A stretch of 64,000 nucleotides of DNA from Planctomycetes bacterium syqfu (GCA_020974905.1 CP087563.1:124001-188000), one strand, 5' to 3'. Shown: positions 10,805 through 20,383, counted from the stretch's first letter. Notes: a model not told the origin generated them from the sequence alone. A program made the numbers and translations.

Positions 10805-11725
10805 TTATTTTTCCTTGCGTCGCGGGCGTGCTGCCCAGTTCAGCTTTTTGGCAAGCATTTGCCAATAGGTGATGTCGGGATTCTGCACCAGCATCAAGGC
10901 ATGTTCATAACCGCGAACCAGGAACTGCTGCCCGGCTTTGATACTGATCGAGTCCTGGCCATCGATGACCAGCGTGGTACCTTCGTTGGCACGCATGATG
11001 TGTAACCACACGTTGGACTCGGCATTCACGACAATCGGGCGAAACGCCAGGCTATGCGGGCAAAGCGGCGTGATTGCCATCGCATCAATCCCGGGACTGA
11101 TGATGGGGCCGCCTGCTGAAAGGTTGTAGGCGGTCGAACCGCTGGGCGTCGAAACGATCACACCGTCTGCCGAGAATTGCGTGGTATGCGAGCCATGGAC
11201 TTTGGGGTCGATCGCTAGATCAAGGTCGATCATGCGGTAGGGCGGGCCAGCCATCACCACCACGTCGTTGAGCGCCACCGTCCTCAGGATCGGCTCAAAC
11301 TCCGTCCAAGTCCCATTGCCCCAACGGGGTACGTCTTCGTCATAGACACAAAGCTCAATGAGTAGTCGCCGACTCATCGGGCAGGTCAACTGTGTGACGT
11401 TGTTCCAATGTCGCTTCAAATCCTCAATGGTGAACTCAGCCAGGAAACCGAGCTTGCCGAAGTTGATGCCGATGATTGGGATTTGCTGATCCACGATTTT
11501 GCGAGCCTGGGCAAGCAGCGTTCCGTCACCGCCGAACACCAGCGCCATATCTGCCTTGGGCAATTCGCAGGCATTTTCACGGGTGATCGATTCGATATCC
11601 GGGTCTGCGACAATGTCTGCACGCGACGCAAGCCAGGGCAGGAATTTCTCCAACGCCGTATTGACCTGAACCATCTTGCGATTCGCCAGTATCCAGAGTT
11701 TGGGTTTTGCTTGCTCAGTGGACAT
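10805..11725 (-). CDS. nadK: NAD kinase
   Basis: Phosphorylates NAD to NADP. The diagnostic GGDGT motif is at residues 65-69 and is followed by GINFGKLGFL. The second conserved block TPSGSTAYNLSAGGPI is intact. The 306-residue length is normal. The start is ATG 11725. It lies tail-to-tail with ilvD and the repeat pair, and head-to-head with the alcohol dehydrogenase gene, from which it is separated by about 140 bases that should hold two divergent promoters. I see no clear boxes there. Confidence 0.96.
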   Translation of the reverse strand: MSTEQAKPKLWILANRKMVQVNTALEKFLPWLASRADIVADPDIESITRENACELPKADMALVFGGDGTLLAQARKIVDQQIPIIGINFGKLGFLAEFTIEDLKRHWNNVTQLTCPMSRRLLIELCVYDEDVPRWGNGTWTEFEPILRTVALNDVVVMAGPPYRMIDLDLAIDPKVHGSHTTQFSADGVIVSTPSGSTAYNLSAGGPIISPGIDAMAITPLCPHSLAFRPIVVNAESNVWLHIMRANEGTTLVIDGQDSISIKAGQQFLVRGYEHALMLVQNPDITYWQMLAKKLNWAARPRRKEK

Positions 11726-11864
11726 GCTGCATAGTGTAACGAGTTAAAGTTAATGGTGTGGCGACGTGTTCATGATCAATCGCAATTCGGTCGATGTTGC
11801 ATACAGACACCGGGCAATACGCTACACTCTTAACCATACACTTTGATCTTGACAGGAATCTGCC

Positions 11865-12833
11865 GTGAAAGCATTGGTCCTTCTTGGTAAACAACTCATT
11901 CTCGATAACAACTTCCCCGACCCCAAGCCGCAGGAAGACGAAGCCGTCATCCGGCCGCTGCTCATGGGTGTCTGTTCCACCGATCTGGAACTCTGCAAAG
12001 GGTACATGGATTACAACGGCGTCCTCGGGCATGAGTTCGTCGGCATTGTTGAAGACGTAGCCAACAAGAAAAAGAACAAGCACTGGATCGGCAAGCGCGT
12101 GGTCGGCACGATCAACTGTGTCTGTGGCGAATGCGATATGTGTCAACGCGGTTTGCAGGAACACTGCCGCGACCGCACCGTGTTGGGCATTCAAAATCGG
12201 CATGGCTGCTTTGCAGAGTATTTGAGTTTACCCGTGCGCAACCTGCTGGAAGTCCCAGAGACCGTGGACAATGACCATGCGGTTTTCACTGAGCCGTTAG
12301 CTGCAGCATTTCAGATTCTCCGCCAACTCACCGTCGAAGGTCGCCCGTTTGTCACCGTGCTCGGTGATGGTCGTTTGGGACTACTCTGCGCCCAGGTCCT
12401 CACCCAACTCAATGGCACGGTTCGTCTGCTGGGTAAACATCCTGAAAAAATGGAACGCTGCGAAAAGTGGGGCGTCAAGCATCGCCTCGTCTCCGAAGTC
12501 GGCCTGCGTAACGATCAGGACATCGTCGTGGATTGCACCGGCTCAGCAGAAGGTTTTGAGTTGGCAACGCAAATGGTCCGCCCACGCGGCAAGCTGGTGC
12601 TCAAGACCACCGTTGCAGCAAGCCGCCCCATGAATCTCGCCCCGATCGTCATCAACGAAATCGAAGTCATCGGCAGCCGCTGCGGTCCCTTCCCCGAAGC
12701 CCTATCCGCTTTACGCTCCGGCACCGTGGACGTCATCAGCCTGATCAGCCGCCGCATGAAACTCTCCGACGGCCCGGACATTCTCAGAGCCGCCAAGCAA
12801 CCCGGGGTGATTAAGGTGTTGGTGGAACCGTGA
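11865..12833 (+). CDS. Zinc-dependent alcohol dehydrogenase (MDR family)
   Basis: Medium-chain dehydrogenase with GroES-like N-terminal and Rossmann domains. Catalytic-zinc residues are visible as MGVCSTDLE and LGHEFVG. The four structural-zinc cysteines appear as CxCGECDMCQRG followed by HC. The nucleotide-binding VLGDGRLGLLC lies in the middle. At 322 residues it is a little short for the family. The start is GTG 11865 with AGGAA upstream. The substrate cannot be deduced; candidates include sugar alcohols and threonine-like substrates. Confidence 0.85.
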   Translation: MKALVLLGKQLILDNNFPDPKPQEDEAVIRPLLMGVCSTDLELCKGYMDYNGVLGHEFVGIVEDVANKKKNKHWIGKRVVGTINCVCGECDMCQRGLQEHCRDRTVLGIQNRHGCFAEYLSLPVRNLLEVPETVDNDHAVFTEPLAAAFQILRQLTVEGRPFVTVLGDGRLGLLCAQVLTQLNGTVRLLGKHPEKMERCEKWGVKHRLVSEVGLRNDQDIVVDCTGSAEGFELATQMVRPRGKLVLKTTVAASRPMNLAPIVINEIEVIGSRCGPFPEALSALRSGTVDVISLISRRMKLSDGPDILRAAKQPGVIKVLVEP

Positions 12834-12865
12834 GGTTGTATTTCAGCAAGAAGGTTTAATGTTTA

Positions 12866-13525
12866 ATGTCCAACTTAACTCTGTCATTTTCAAGGCCATG
12901 GAATATTCGTCAACCAATAGTAACAAGGTACCTTGATGAGCGTTTTTTAGATTCATTCATGAATGAAGGTAAATTGAGGCTGTCATCCTTTAAAGCATTT
13001 CGAAGAAATCCCGATGAAGAAAAAGGAGATTTGAGAGAAGGGTTTATCGATATGCAGATTCAACAACCGAACGGGAGTCATACTATTGCTGCATTGAATG
13101 GACAAGAAGCTTATGTGCTTTGTGCAAGCATTGTCGAATCTCAAGACATTGCTAAATATTTTAACACGAATTGTGGTTTTCGAATTTTAGATACACTGAA
13201 ATTTGCGGATATTGTATCACATCACATACCCGGTTTTGTTGGTGGTATTCAAGGCATGTGTTTTTACAGAGATTGTACGTATATTAGAAAAAATAGTTCT
13301 GAATCTATCAGAAATCCTGATGATTTTAATAAACCAGATGAGTATATGAAGTATATTGAAGATTACACGAGAAGACATATACATGACTCTTTCTTTGTAA
13401 AACACAATAGATATGCCAAGCAATGTGAGTTTCGTTTTGTTTGGTTTGCTTCTGGTGTAGAACGAGACTTTATTGATATTGTATGTAAAGATGCAGTTAA
13501 TTTATGCGAGAGAGTAATCGTGTAG
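12866..13525 (+). CDS. AT-rich orphan protein, weakly DUF2971-like layout
   Basis: A 219-residue cytoplasmic protein with no signal peptide or membrane segment. Its DNA is clearly richer in A and T than the neighbours, with many lines near one third G+C, and it uses ATA, AGA and TTA codons rare elsewhere. This suggests recent transfer. The layout RYLDERFLDSF...KLRLSSFKAFR near the start and KQCEFRFVWF near the end recalls DUF2971-type proteins, some of which occur near defence genes. That comparison is from memory and weak. It is a lone gene between the dehydrogenase and uppP, with no partner. Confidence 0.7.
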   Translation: MSNLTLSFSRPWNIRQPIVTRYLDERFLDSFMNEGKLRLSSFKAFRRNPDEEKGDLREGFIDMQIQQPNGSHTIAALNGQEAYVLCASIVESQDIAKYFNTNCGFRILDTLKFADIVSHHIPGFVGGIQGMCFYRDCTYIRKNSSESIRNPDDFNKPDEYMKYIEDYTRRHIHDSFFVKHNRYAKQCEFRFVWFASGVERDFIDIVCKDAVNLCERVIV

Positions 13526-13569
13526 ATGAGATGACGTAATAATAAACATTACCCCTGTTTATTTCCCCG

Positions 13570-14406
13570 TCACATCCACGTCAACACCAATATCACCACC
13601 GCCAACGCGATGCGGTAATAACCAAACGGGGTCAGACCCCGTTTCGTTAGGAACGCGACGAACCATTTCACGGCTAACGCGGCGGACACTGTGGCGGCGA
13701 TGATGCCGAGGGTGAGGTTGACCGGGCCGATGCTGTCCATGATGACCTGATATTCCTTGAGGAGTTTGTAGCCCGTCGCGGCACCGAGGGTGATCAGGCC
13801 CAGCAGGAAGCTGAACTCCGCAGCATCTTTGAGACGCATGCCAAGCAGGACGGCGGTGATGATCGTCATCATGGAACGACTCGTGCCGGGCCACATGGCA
13901 AAGCATTGGCCGATGCCGATGAGCAGGGCGATCTTCCAGGTCGTGTCATCAATGCCAAAGCGTTTGTCATCGTCTTTGCGGATATGTCGGCCCAGCAGCA
14001 CCATCACGACACCGCCGACAAACAGGGCGCCGATGACGGGTAAGTAGCCGTTAAGATACGCTTCGATGCGGTCATCGAGTATCGGGCCGAGCATGGCAGC
14101 GGGCAAAAACGCGAGGATGAGGTTGATGGCCAGTTTCTTGCCGGGGTTGCCTGTGACACCAGGTTCGACTTTACCGATCAGTCCTGTGCACATCTGCGTG
14201 ACGCGTTTGCGATACAGTCCCAGGACTGCAGCGATGGCGCCGACCTGAATGACGATGTTAAACGCGTAGGTCGCCTTCTGGAGTTCTTCGGTCGCGTTAA
14301 GTCCCATGAGCCATGATGCGAGGATCAGGTGCCCGGTGCTGCTGACCGGTAAATATTCGGTGAGACCTTCGATAATGCCGAGAATGATTGCCTGCCACCA
14401 GGTCAT
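13570..14406 (-). CDS. uppP: Undecaprenyl-diphosphatase
   Basis: Integral membrane phosphatase that recycles the undecaprenyl carrier for peptidoglycan and surface polysaccharide synthesis; it also gives bacitracin resistance. The first motif EGLTEYLPVSSTGH is at residues 13-26 and the second, PGTSRSMMT, is in the middle. Several hydrophobic segments follow. I start at ATG 14406 because AGGAA lies just upstream; the longer reading adds 15 polar residues. Length from this start is 278 residues, normal for the family. Confidence 0.95.
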   Translation of the reverse strand: MTWWQAIILGIIEGLTEYLPVSSTGHLILASWLMGLNATEELQKATYAFNIVIQVGAIAAVLGLYRKRVTQMCTGLIGKVEPGVTGNPGKKLAINLILAFLPAAMLGPILDDRIEAYLNGYLPVIGALFVGGVVMVLLGRHIRKDDDKRFGIDDTTWKIALLIGIGQCFAMWPGTSRSMMTIITAVLLGMRLKDAAEFSFLLGLITLGAATGYKLLKEYQVIMDSIGPVNLTLGIIAATVSAALAVKWFVAFLTKRGLTPFGYYRIALAVVILVLTWM

Positions 14407-14452
14407 GGGCGATTCCTGTTTTGGTGTCCTGCGAGATTTCCCAAAAGGCATC

Positions 14453-14475
14453 GGCTCGACACGAGCCGGCTCGCT
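14453..14475. repeat. Short hairpin with ACA loop followed by GGCTCGCT
   Basis: GGCTCG-ACA-CGAGCC is a perfect 6-base stem and is followed directly by GGCTCGCTAAG. A second element at 44313-44331 has the same ACA loop, a different 8-base stem and the tail GGCTCGCTGAG or close to it. It sits just upstream of uppP. Confidence 0.55.
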
Positions 14476-14623
14476 AAGACAGATTGCGGGAGCGTCTATG
14501 GTGTATTGCCAGATGCAATGTCACTCAGATCGCGTAAAATAACCGACTCAGATTAACAGGTCAGCCGTTATGTTGCATCGGTTAGATCCTGTGTTGACTC
14601 AATCCGTACAAGAAGGATCGACC

Positions 14624-15442
14624 ATGTCCACCATTTCAGATCAATTAACAACCATCAACGTCTGGCCATCCCCCGGAAGTGCCCCCGGCAAAATCACAAC
14701 GGAAAAGGAAGAACACATTCTTGGCGAGCGGAATGTAACACGTGCGCATCATGTCAGTGTCCCGCAGTTGACGCTCTATCCAGCCCCCAATGCAAGTGCA
14801 GAGAATCCTGCCCCAGCGGTGATGGTGGCCCCCGGTGGTGGTTACAGCATTCTGGCTTACGATCTGGAAGGTTCGGAAGTTTGTGCGTGGCTTAACGATT
14901 TGGGTTTCACAGCAGTGTTACTCAAGTACCGCGTGCCGGACAATCGGGAGGGGGCGCTCATGGATGCTCAGCGTTCGATGGGGCTGATCCGTCAGCATGC
15001 CAGGGATTGGAACATCGATAGCAATCGCCTGGGCGTCATCGGCTTTTCGGCTGGTGGGCATCTGTCTGCGATGCTGTCGACGAACTATGCTTCGCGCAGT
15101 TATGACAAGTTTGATGCAGCCGACGAATTCTCCTGCAAGCCTGACTTTACGCTGCTGGTTTATCCGGCGTATCTCAATGATGACGATGGCTCACTCAAAG
15201 CAGAATGTCCGGTGGATGGCGACACCCCGCCTGCAATCATCGTCCAGACACAGGATGATCACCTGACGATTGACGGTGCGATTGCGTATTACAAAGCGCT
15301 GGTAGCCAACAAGGTCATGGCCGAGTTACACCTCTATCCCTACGGTGGTCACGGTTATGGTTTGCGTGAAGGCAAACACCCCGTGAGTACCGCCTGGCCC
15401 AAGCTCTTTGGCGCGTGGTTGACCGAGCATTTTGCCAAGTGA
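14624..15442 (+). CDS. Alpha/beta hydrolase, acetyl-xylan / feruloyl esterase-like
   Basis: Serine esterase of the BD-FAE or acetyl-xylan-esterase-like group, probably removing acyl groups from oligosaccharides. The oxyanion-hole segment APGGGYSIL is followed by nucleophile S142 in GFSAGGH. The acid is D211 or D212 (QTQDD) and the base is H243 in YGGHGYG. The start is ATG 14624 with AGAAGGA six bases upstream. There is no signal peptide, so it would act in the cytoplasm on imported fragments. This fits the GH52 xylosidase at 26.4 kb, also without a signal peptide, but they are not in one operon. Confidence 0.82.
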   Translation: MSTISDQLTTINVWPSPGSAPGKITTEKEEHILGERNVTRAHHVSVPQLTLYPAPNASAENPAPAVMVAPGGGYSILAYDLEGSEVCAWLNDLGFTAVLLKYRVPDNREGALMDAQRSMGLIRQHARDWNIDSNRLGVIGFSAGGHLSAMLSTNYASRSYDKFDAADEFSCKPDFTLLVYPAYLNDDDGSLKAECPVDGDTPPAIIVQTQDDHLTIDGAIAYYKALVANKVMAELHLYPYGGHGYGLREGKHPVSTAWPKLFGAWLTEHFAK

Positions 15443-15642
15443 GACAGAAGTTAAATCAGACTGAGGATTTCAATCCTTTGACACAAACGAGTCATGCAAC
15501 TATCATTTAATCCGGATTAATGGATGATCTTCTGCGGCCAAGTGTCACTTGGGATGAGACGTCAGCAGATCATGATTGAAACTTTGGCAATCGCCTGTTT
15601 GCGCAGCGCGATTCGTCACGTGATACAAAGGTAAACTCACCC

Positions 15643-18600
15643 ATGAGCCTGTTTGTCGAACAACTTAAAAAGCGCGTTCTGTTTCTCGATGGTGCCATGG
15701 GTACCTCTATCCACAAGCTTGATCTGGAGCTTGAACGCGATTACATGGGCAAGGAAAACTGCACGGAAGTCCTCCTGCTCACGCGCCCCGATGCCATCCA
15801 GCAGATTCATGAAGACTTTTTGAAGATGGGCTGTGATGCGGTTGAAACCGACAGCTTTGGCTCCAACAAACTCGTGCTTGCTGAGTTTGATCTGACTGAC
15901 AAGACCTACGAACTTAACAAGCTTTCCTGTGAAGTTGCCCGCAAGGCCTGTGACAATTATTCGACACCGGATAAACCCCGTTTCGTCATTGGTTCGGTTG
16001 GGCCGGGGACCAAGCTTGTCACACTGGGGAACACCGACTGGGACACGATGCTCGACTCTTACACCGAGCAGTTCCGTGGTCTGATTGATGGTGGTGCGGA
16101 TGCACTGCTTATCGAAACGTCGCAGGATTTGCTGCAGGTCAAAGTCGCGATCAATGCTGCCCTTGATGCGTTGGCGGAGAAGAATCTCAAGCCTGCAACG
16201 ATGGACGAAGACGGCGATATTCCCATCATGGTGCAGGTCACCATTGAGTCCAACGGCACGATGTTGCTGGGCTCGGATATTGCCACCGCATGCAGCGCGC
16301 TGGCCAACTACCCGATCCTGTCGATCGGTATGAACTGTGCCACCGGCCCGACCGAAATGGCGGAACACATCGGATACCTCGGTAAACACTGGCCCAAAGC
16401 CATCAGCGTGCTGCCCAATGCCGGTCTGCCTGCGATGGTGGACGGTGAAACGGTGTACCCGCTTGAGCCTCAACCCTTCGCCAAAGCCGTCAAACGTTTC
16501 GTCGAAGAGTTCGGCGTGAACATGGTCGGTGGTTGCTGTGGCACAACACCTGAACATCTCAAAGCAGTCATCGATCTGATTGGTGATCAGGCTCCCGTCA
16601 AGGTTGAAAAAGAATTCCCGCCTGCCGGCTGTTCGAGCTTGTACACCACCACGGACTACCGCCAGGATGCATCATTGCTCAACGTCGGCGAACGTCTTAA
16701 CGCTTCGGGTTCCCGTGCGTTTAAGCGACTGCTTGAAGCGGAAGACTGGGACGAAATGGTCTCATTGGCACGTGAGCAAATCCGCGAAGGCTCGCATGTC
16801 ATTGATGTGAATGTGGACTATGCAGGTCGTGACAACGCTGCGGACATGTCCACGTTGGTGAGCTGTCTGGTGCAGCAGGTCAACGCACCCCTGATGCTCG
16901 ACTCCACGCAGCCTGCAACCATCGAAGCAGGTCTGAAAAAGTCCGGCGGCAAATGTCTGATCAACTCGGCCAACCTCGAAGACGGCGAAGAAAAATTCGC
17001 GCTGATGTGTGGGCTTGCCAAGCGATACAACGCGGCATTGGTTCTGGGCACCATCGACGAAGACCCCGAAGAAGCCATGGCAAGAACGGCCGACCGCAAG
17101 CTCGCCATCGCCAAACGCATGTACCAGCTTGCGACTGAAAAATACGGCCTTAAAGCCAGCGACCTGATGTTTGACCCATTGGTCCTGCCGATTTCCACGG
17201 GGATGGAAAAAGACCGTCGTAGCGGCTTGGAAACCATCAAAGGCACGCGTCGCATTGCCGCGGAACTTCCTGAATGTCAGCTGACTTGTGGATTATCCAA
17301 CATCAGCTTTGGTCTGAAACCTGCAGCACGTCAGGTACTCAACAGTGTCTTTCTGTACGAGCTTTCGCAAGCGGGCATGACCAGCGCGATTGTTCACGTC
17401 TCCAAGATTCTGCCCAAGCAGCGCATCGATGAAAAACTCTGGGATGCAGCCTTGGATCTGATCTACGACCGCAAGGCAGCGTCGCCCGTCAAGCTCCAGG
17501 ATGGCAGCGAAACGGTCGAACCGTTGCAAATTTTCGTGGACCTGTTCCCCGATGATGCAACCACCCAATCCATGAAGCAGGACATCAGCGAACTGCCCTT
17601 GGAAGAGCGTTTGCAGAAGCACATCATTGATGGTGAAAAACGCGGCATTATCGAAACACTCGACGCTGCACGCGAAAAATATACACCACTTCAGATCATC
17701 AACGATCACCTGCTTGCAGGCATGAAAGTCGTTGGCGAACTCTTTGGCAGTGGTCAGATGCAATTGCCCTTCGTGCTTCAGTCCGCTGAAGTCATGAAGA
17801 TGGCGGTCGCACATCTTGAACAGTTCATGGAAAAAGTCGACGGCCAAACCAAGGGCTCCATCGTCCTTGCAACCGTCAAGGGAGACGTCCACGATATCGG
17901 TAAAAACCTCGTCGACATCATCCTCTCCAACAACGGGTACACCGTCTACAACATCGGCATCAAGCAACCGCTCGACGCCATCATGGCCAAGTGGAAAGAA
18001 ACCAACGCTGATGCCATCGGACTCTCCGGTTTGCTCGTCAAGTCCGTGAACATCATGGAAGAAAACCTCAAGGAACTTGTTGCTCAGGGTGTGAACGTGC
18101 CGATGTTGCTTGGTGGTGCAGCACTCTCGCGTCACTACTGTGATTGTCATCTCCGTAGCATCTACCAAGGCTCAGGCGGCAAGACCTATCACGGCAAAGA
18201 TGCCTTCGAAGGCCTGCGTATCATGGATCATCTGGCATCGGGCAAACTCGATGATCTTGAAACCGAGATCGAAGCACGCATTGCCAAACGCGAAGATGCC
18301 GAAAACAAAATCGCTGCAACACGCGAGAAAAAGGCTGCCGCAAGTGGTGGGGCGACCGCAACCCTTCCCGTCAAGTCGGACGTGGCAACGGATATCGCAG
18401 TGCCCAAGGCACCGTTCTTTGGTACCCGCGTCATCGAAGATATCAAGCTTGATGACGTGTATCACTTCATCAATCGCATCGCTCTTTACCGTGGGCAATG
18501 GCAGTTCAAGAAAGGCAAGCTCTCCGACGCGGAGTATCAAGCGATGCTCGAAGACAAGGTCGATCCGATCTTTGACCGCTTAGCCAGGCAGTGCAAGGAC

Positions 18601-19194
18601 GAAAACATCCTCGTGCCCAAGGTGGTCTATGGCTATTTCCCCTGTCAGGCTGATGGCGATGATCTGATTGTTTTTGATACTGAGGATCACGATAAGGAAG
18701 TCCAACGCTTTACTTTCCCAAGACAGGAAAAAAGCAAACGTCTGTGTATCAGCGACTTCTTCCGCAGCGTGGAATCCGGTGAAAAAGATGTCATCGGCAT
18801 GAGCTGTGTCACCGTCGGCGATAAAGCTTCCCAAGCCAGCAAGCAACTCTTTGAAGCCAATGAGTATCAGGAGTATCTCTACCTGCACGGCTTCTCCGTG
18901 GAGTGTGCAGAAGGTCTGGCAGAATGCTGGCATAAACGTATGCGACAGGAGATGGGCATTGCGGACGATGACTCCCCGCGCATCCGTGAACTTTTCACCC
19001 AGAAATACCGCGGCAGCCGTTACAGCTTTGGTTACCCAGCATGCCCCGACATGAGTGACCAGGACAAACTCTTTGCACTACTTGATCCCTCCCGCATCGG
19101 CTGTTCATTGACTGAGAACTGGCAGATCGACCCCGAGCAGTCTACCAGTGCGATTATCGTCCATCATCCCGAAGCCAAGTATTTTAATGTCTGA
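15643..19194 (+). CDS. metH: Cobalamin-dependent methionine synthase
   Basis: Transfers a methyl group from 5-methyltetrahydrofolate to homocysteine through B12. The 1183 residues contain all modules. The homocysteine domain has zinc ligands C232, C298 and C299 (GGCCGTTPEH). The pterin domain has NVGERLNASGSRAFK. A cap domain leads to the B12 domain with DVHDIG at 748-753, H750 being the cobalt ligand. The C-terminal activation domain has RYSFGYPACPD. No riboswitch could be recognised in the 200-base gap upstream. Confidence 0.98.
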   Translation: MSLFVEQLKKRVLFLDGAMGTSIHKLDLELERDYMGKENCTEVLLLTRPDAIQQIHEDFLKMGCDAVETDSFGSNKLVLAEFDLTDKTYELNKLSCEVARKACDNYSTPDKPRFVIGSVGPGTKLVTLGNTDWDTMLDSYTEQFRGLIDGGADALLIETSQDLLQVKVAINAALDALAEKNLKPATMDEDGDIPIMVQVTIESNGTMLLGSDIATACSALANYPILSIGMNCATGPTEMAEHIGYLGKHWPKAISVLPNAGLPAMVDGETVYPLEPQPFAKAVKRFVEEFGVNMVGGCCGTTPEHLKAVIDLIGDQAPVKVEKEFPPAGCSSLYTTTDYRQDASLLNVGERLNASGSRAFKRLLEAEDWDEMVSLAREQIREGSHVIDVNVDYAGRDNAADMSTLVSCLVQQVNAPLMLDSTQPATIEAGLKKSGGKCLINSANLEDGEEKFALMCGLAKRYNAALVLGTIDEDPEEAMARTADRKLAIAKRMYQLATEKYGLKASDLMFDPLVLPISTGMEKDRRSGLETIKGTRRIAAELPECQLTCGLSNISFGLKPAARQVLNSVFLYELSQAGMTSAIVHVSKILPKQRIDEKLWDAALDLIYDRKAASPVKLQDGSETVEPLQIFVDLFPDDATTQSMKQDISELPLEERLQKHIIDGEKRGIIETLDAAREKYTPLQIINDHLLAGMKVVGELFGSGQMQLPFVLQSAEVMKMAVAHLEQFMEKVDGQTKGSIVLATVKGDVHDIGKNLVDIILSNNGYTVYNIGIKQPLDAIMAKWKETNADAIGLSGLLVKSVNIMEENLKELVAQGVNVPMLLGGAALSRHYCDCHLRSIYQGSGGKTYHGKDAFEGLRIMDHLASGKLDDLETEIEARIAKREDAENKIAATREKKAAASGGATATLPVKSDVATDIAVPKAPFFGTRVIEDIKLDDVYHFINRIALYRGQWQFKKGKLSDAEYQAMLEDKVDPIFDRLARQCKDENILVPKVVYGYFPCQADGDDLIVFDTEDHDKEVQRFTFPRQEKSKRLCISDFFRSVESGEKDVIGMSCVTVGDKASQASKQLFEANEYQEYLYLHGFSVECAEGLAECWHKRMRQEMGIADDDSPRIRELFTQKYRGSRYSFGYPACPDMSDQDKLFALLDPSRIGCSLTENWQIDPEQSTSAIIVHHPEAKYFNV

Positions 19195-19257
19195 TTGACC
19201 AACTGACACCCCTGAAAGTGTTCGCTAGAGCAGTACAAATAAATAATCTCCACTTTC

Positions 19258-19342
19258 CGTCACTCCCGCGCAAGCGGGAGTCCAGTGAGATATGCAAGCG
19301 TCACCAGAATGCCATTGGATTCCCGCCTTCGCGGGAATGACG
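19258..19342. repeat. Inverted pair of CCCGC hairpins
   Basis: Two 28-base arms at 19258-19285 and 19315-19342 are inverted copies with a few differences. Each is itself a hairpin: CTCCCGC/GCGGGAG and ATTCCCGC/GCGGGAAT. The arm sequence closely resembles the CGTCATTCCCGCG-type palindrome that I remember as widespread in proteobacterial intergenic DNA. It follows metH and may also act as a transcription end. Confidence 0.8.
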
Positions 19343-19423
19343 AGATGAGAAATGGCATGAAGACTAATTATTGGATGTATTCTAGTCGATGCTGACGAAG
19401 AATTTGAAAATATAAAATGACAA

Positions 19424-19452
19424 AGACCACACCTCCGCCTCTGGTGTGGTCT
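19424..19452 (-). terminator. Terminator downstream of NifX-like gene 1
   Basis: AGACCACACC pairs with GGTGTGGTCT across a nine-base loop. On the minus strand the stem is followed by a T-rich stretch. Confidence 0.7.
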
Positions 19453-19488
19453 CTGTCTTTATTGATCCGAGTTGCGCGGATCTTGGAG

Positions 19489-19857
19489 TCAGTGTTTGCA
19501 GTGATGGTGATCGTGGTCATGCCCATGACAGGGATTTTCACGTTCACCATTTGGATCATTGAGGAATTGGTTCAGGACATCCTCAGGGGTGTTGCCGGTG
19601 TGACCGATGCTGTATCGGATGCCGATGCGATCGAGATTGGATTGGGCGCCAGCCCCCATGCCACCGGCCAGGACGAGATCCACCGCCAGTTCGAGTAACC
19701 AGCCGGGCAGACTTTCACAGCCGTTGGCTTGTCGGGGGATCTGTCGATGTTGCTCGACTTTGCCGGTTTGCGGGTCATATTCGCAGAGGTACAAGCCGTT
19801 GCTTTTGCCGAAATGTGAGCCGAAGGCCTGGTCTTGGGTTGGGATGGCGATGCGCAT
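19489..19857 (-). CDS. NifX/NafY-like protein with histidine-rich tail (dinitrogenase FeMo-cofactor biosynthesis family)
   Basis: Small single-domain protein of the NifX/NifB-C family (COG1433), opening MRIAIPTQD and containing SHFGKS, VLAGGMGAGA and a terminal region. The last residues are an extended metal-binding tail (HGHDHDHHHCKH), which suggests iron, nickel or zinc handling. No other nitrogenase genes are visible, so a role in nitrogen fixation is not supported. I choose ATG 19857; a GTG at 19869 is possible, and neither has a clear ribosome site. A paralog lies about 150 bases upstream on the same strand. Confidence 0.8.
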   Translation of the reverse strand: MRIAIPTQDQAFGSHFGKSNGLYLCEYDPQTGKVEQHRQIPRQANGCESLPGWLLELAVDLVLAGGMGAGAQSNLDRIGIRYSIGHTGNTPEDVLNQFLNDPNGERENPCHGHDHDHHHCKH

Positions 19858-20005
19858 TGTTTTCGTCACTTACATATGAAAAGAATCACAAATTCATTGC
19901 GATATCATACTCACCATGACGGTGTTGTGGTGGGGGAATTTTCAGGTGGTCTGCAACTGAGTTGCAACGAGTAAAATGGGAGAGCAAGCAGGGGAGACAA
20001 CCCTA

Positions 20006-20383
20006 TCAGCAGTCATAGTTGCATTGATAATTGGGATTCTGAACACCCGGGCAGATGTTTTCGCGTTCCTTGTCCGGGTTGTGATCGTAGTTGTGAAGCA
20101 CATCCAACGGCGTCTTGCCGGTCATCCCCAGACAGCAGTCGATACCCACACTTTCGAGGTTGGCAACGGTGTTGGGATTCATGCCACCCCCAAGAACCAT
20201 GTCCACGGACAGTTCCATGAGCATGTGCCCCAGGTCATGGAGCTTGGTGCGAGCGGGACGCGTGACAATACGCGGGTTGACCACGACACGGGTTTGAGGA
20301 TTGAACTCACAAATGTAAAGTCCGTCACATTTGCCAAAGTGCGGGCTGAATTGCCCGTCGACGGTAGGAATCGCAATACGCAA
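20006..20383 (-). CDS. NifX-like protein, cysteine-rich tail, TTG start
   Basis: Paralog of the downstream gene, sharing MRIAIPT, HFGKCDGLYICEFNPQT and VLGGGMNPNTVANL. Its tail carries several cysteines (ICPG, QCNYDC) instead of histidines. The only reasonable start is TTG 20383, supported by AAGGA a few bases upstream; an ATG inside that site is in another frame. Members of this family bind iron-sulfur or heterometal clusters. The pair may store or carry a metal cofactor, but the sequence does not show which. Confidence 0.8.
   Translation of the reverse strand: MRIAIPTVDGQFSPHFGKCDGLYICEFNPQTRVVVNPRIVTRPARTKLHDLGHMLMELSVDMVLGGGMNPNTVANLESVGIDCCLGMTGKTPLDVLHNYDHNPDKERENICPGVQNPNYQCNYDC

Noticed and set aside
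15443-15642. Possible cobalamin or SAM/SAH riboswitch before metH
   Set aside because: No B12 box, no SAM or SAH core and no terminator-antiterminator could be traced; only minor stems are visible.
19417-19698. Short hydrophobic open frame opposite NifX-like gene 1
   Set aside because: It overlaps the terminator and the His-rich coding region; its hydrophobicity comes from the reverse complement of His/Asp codons.
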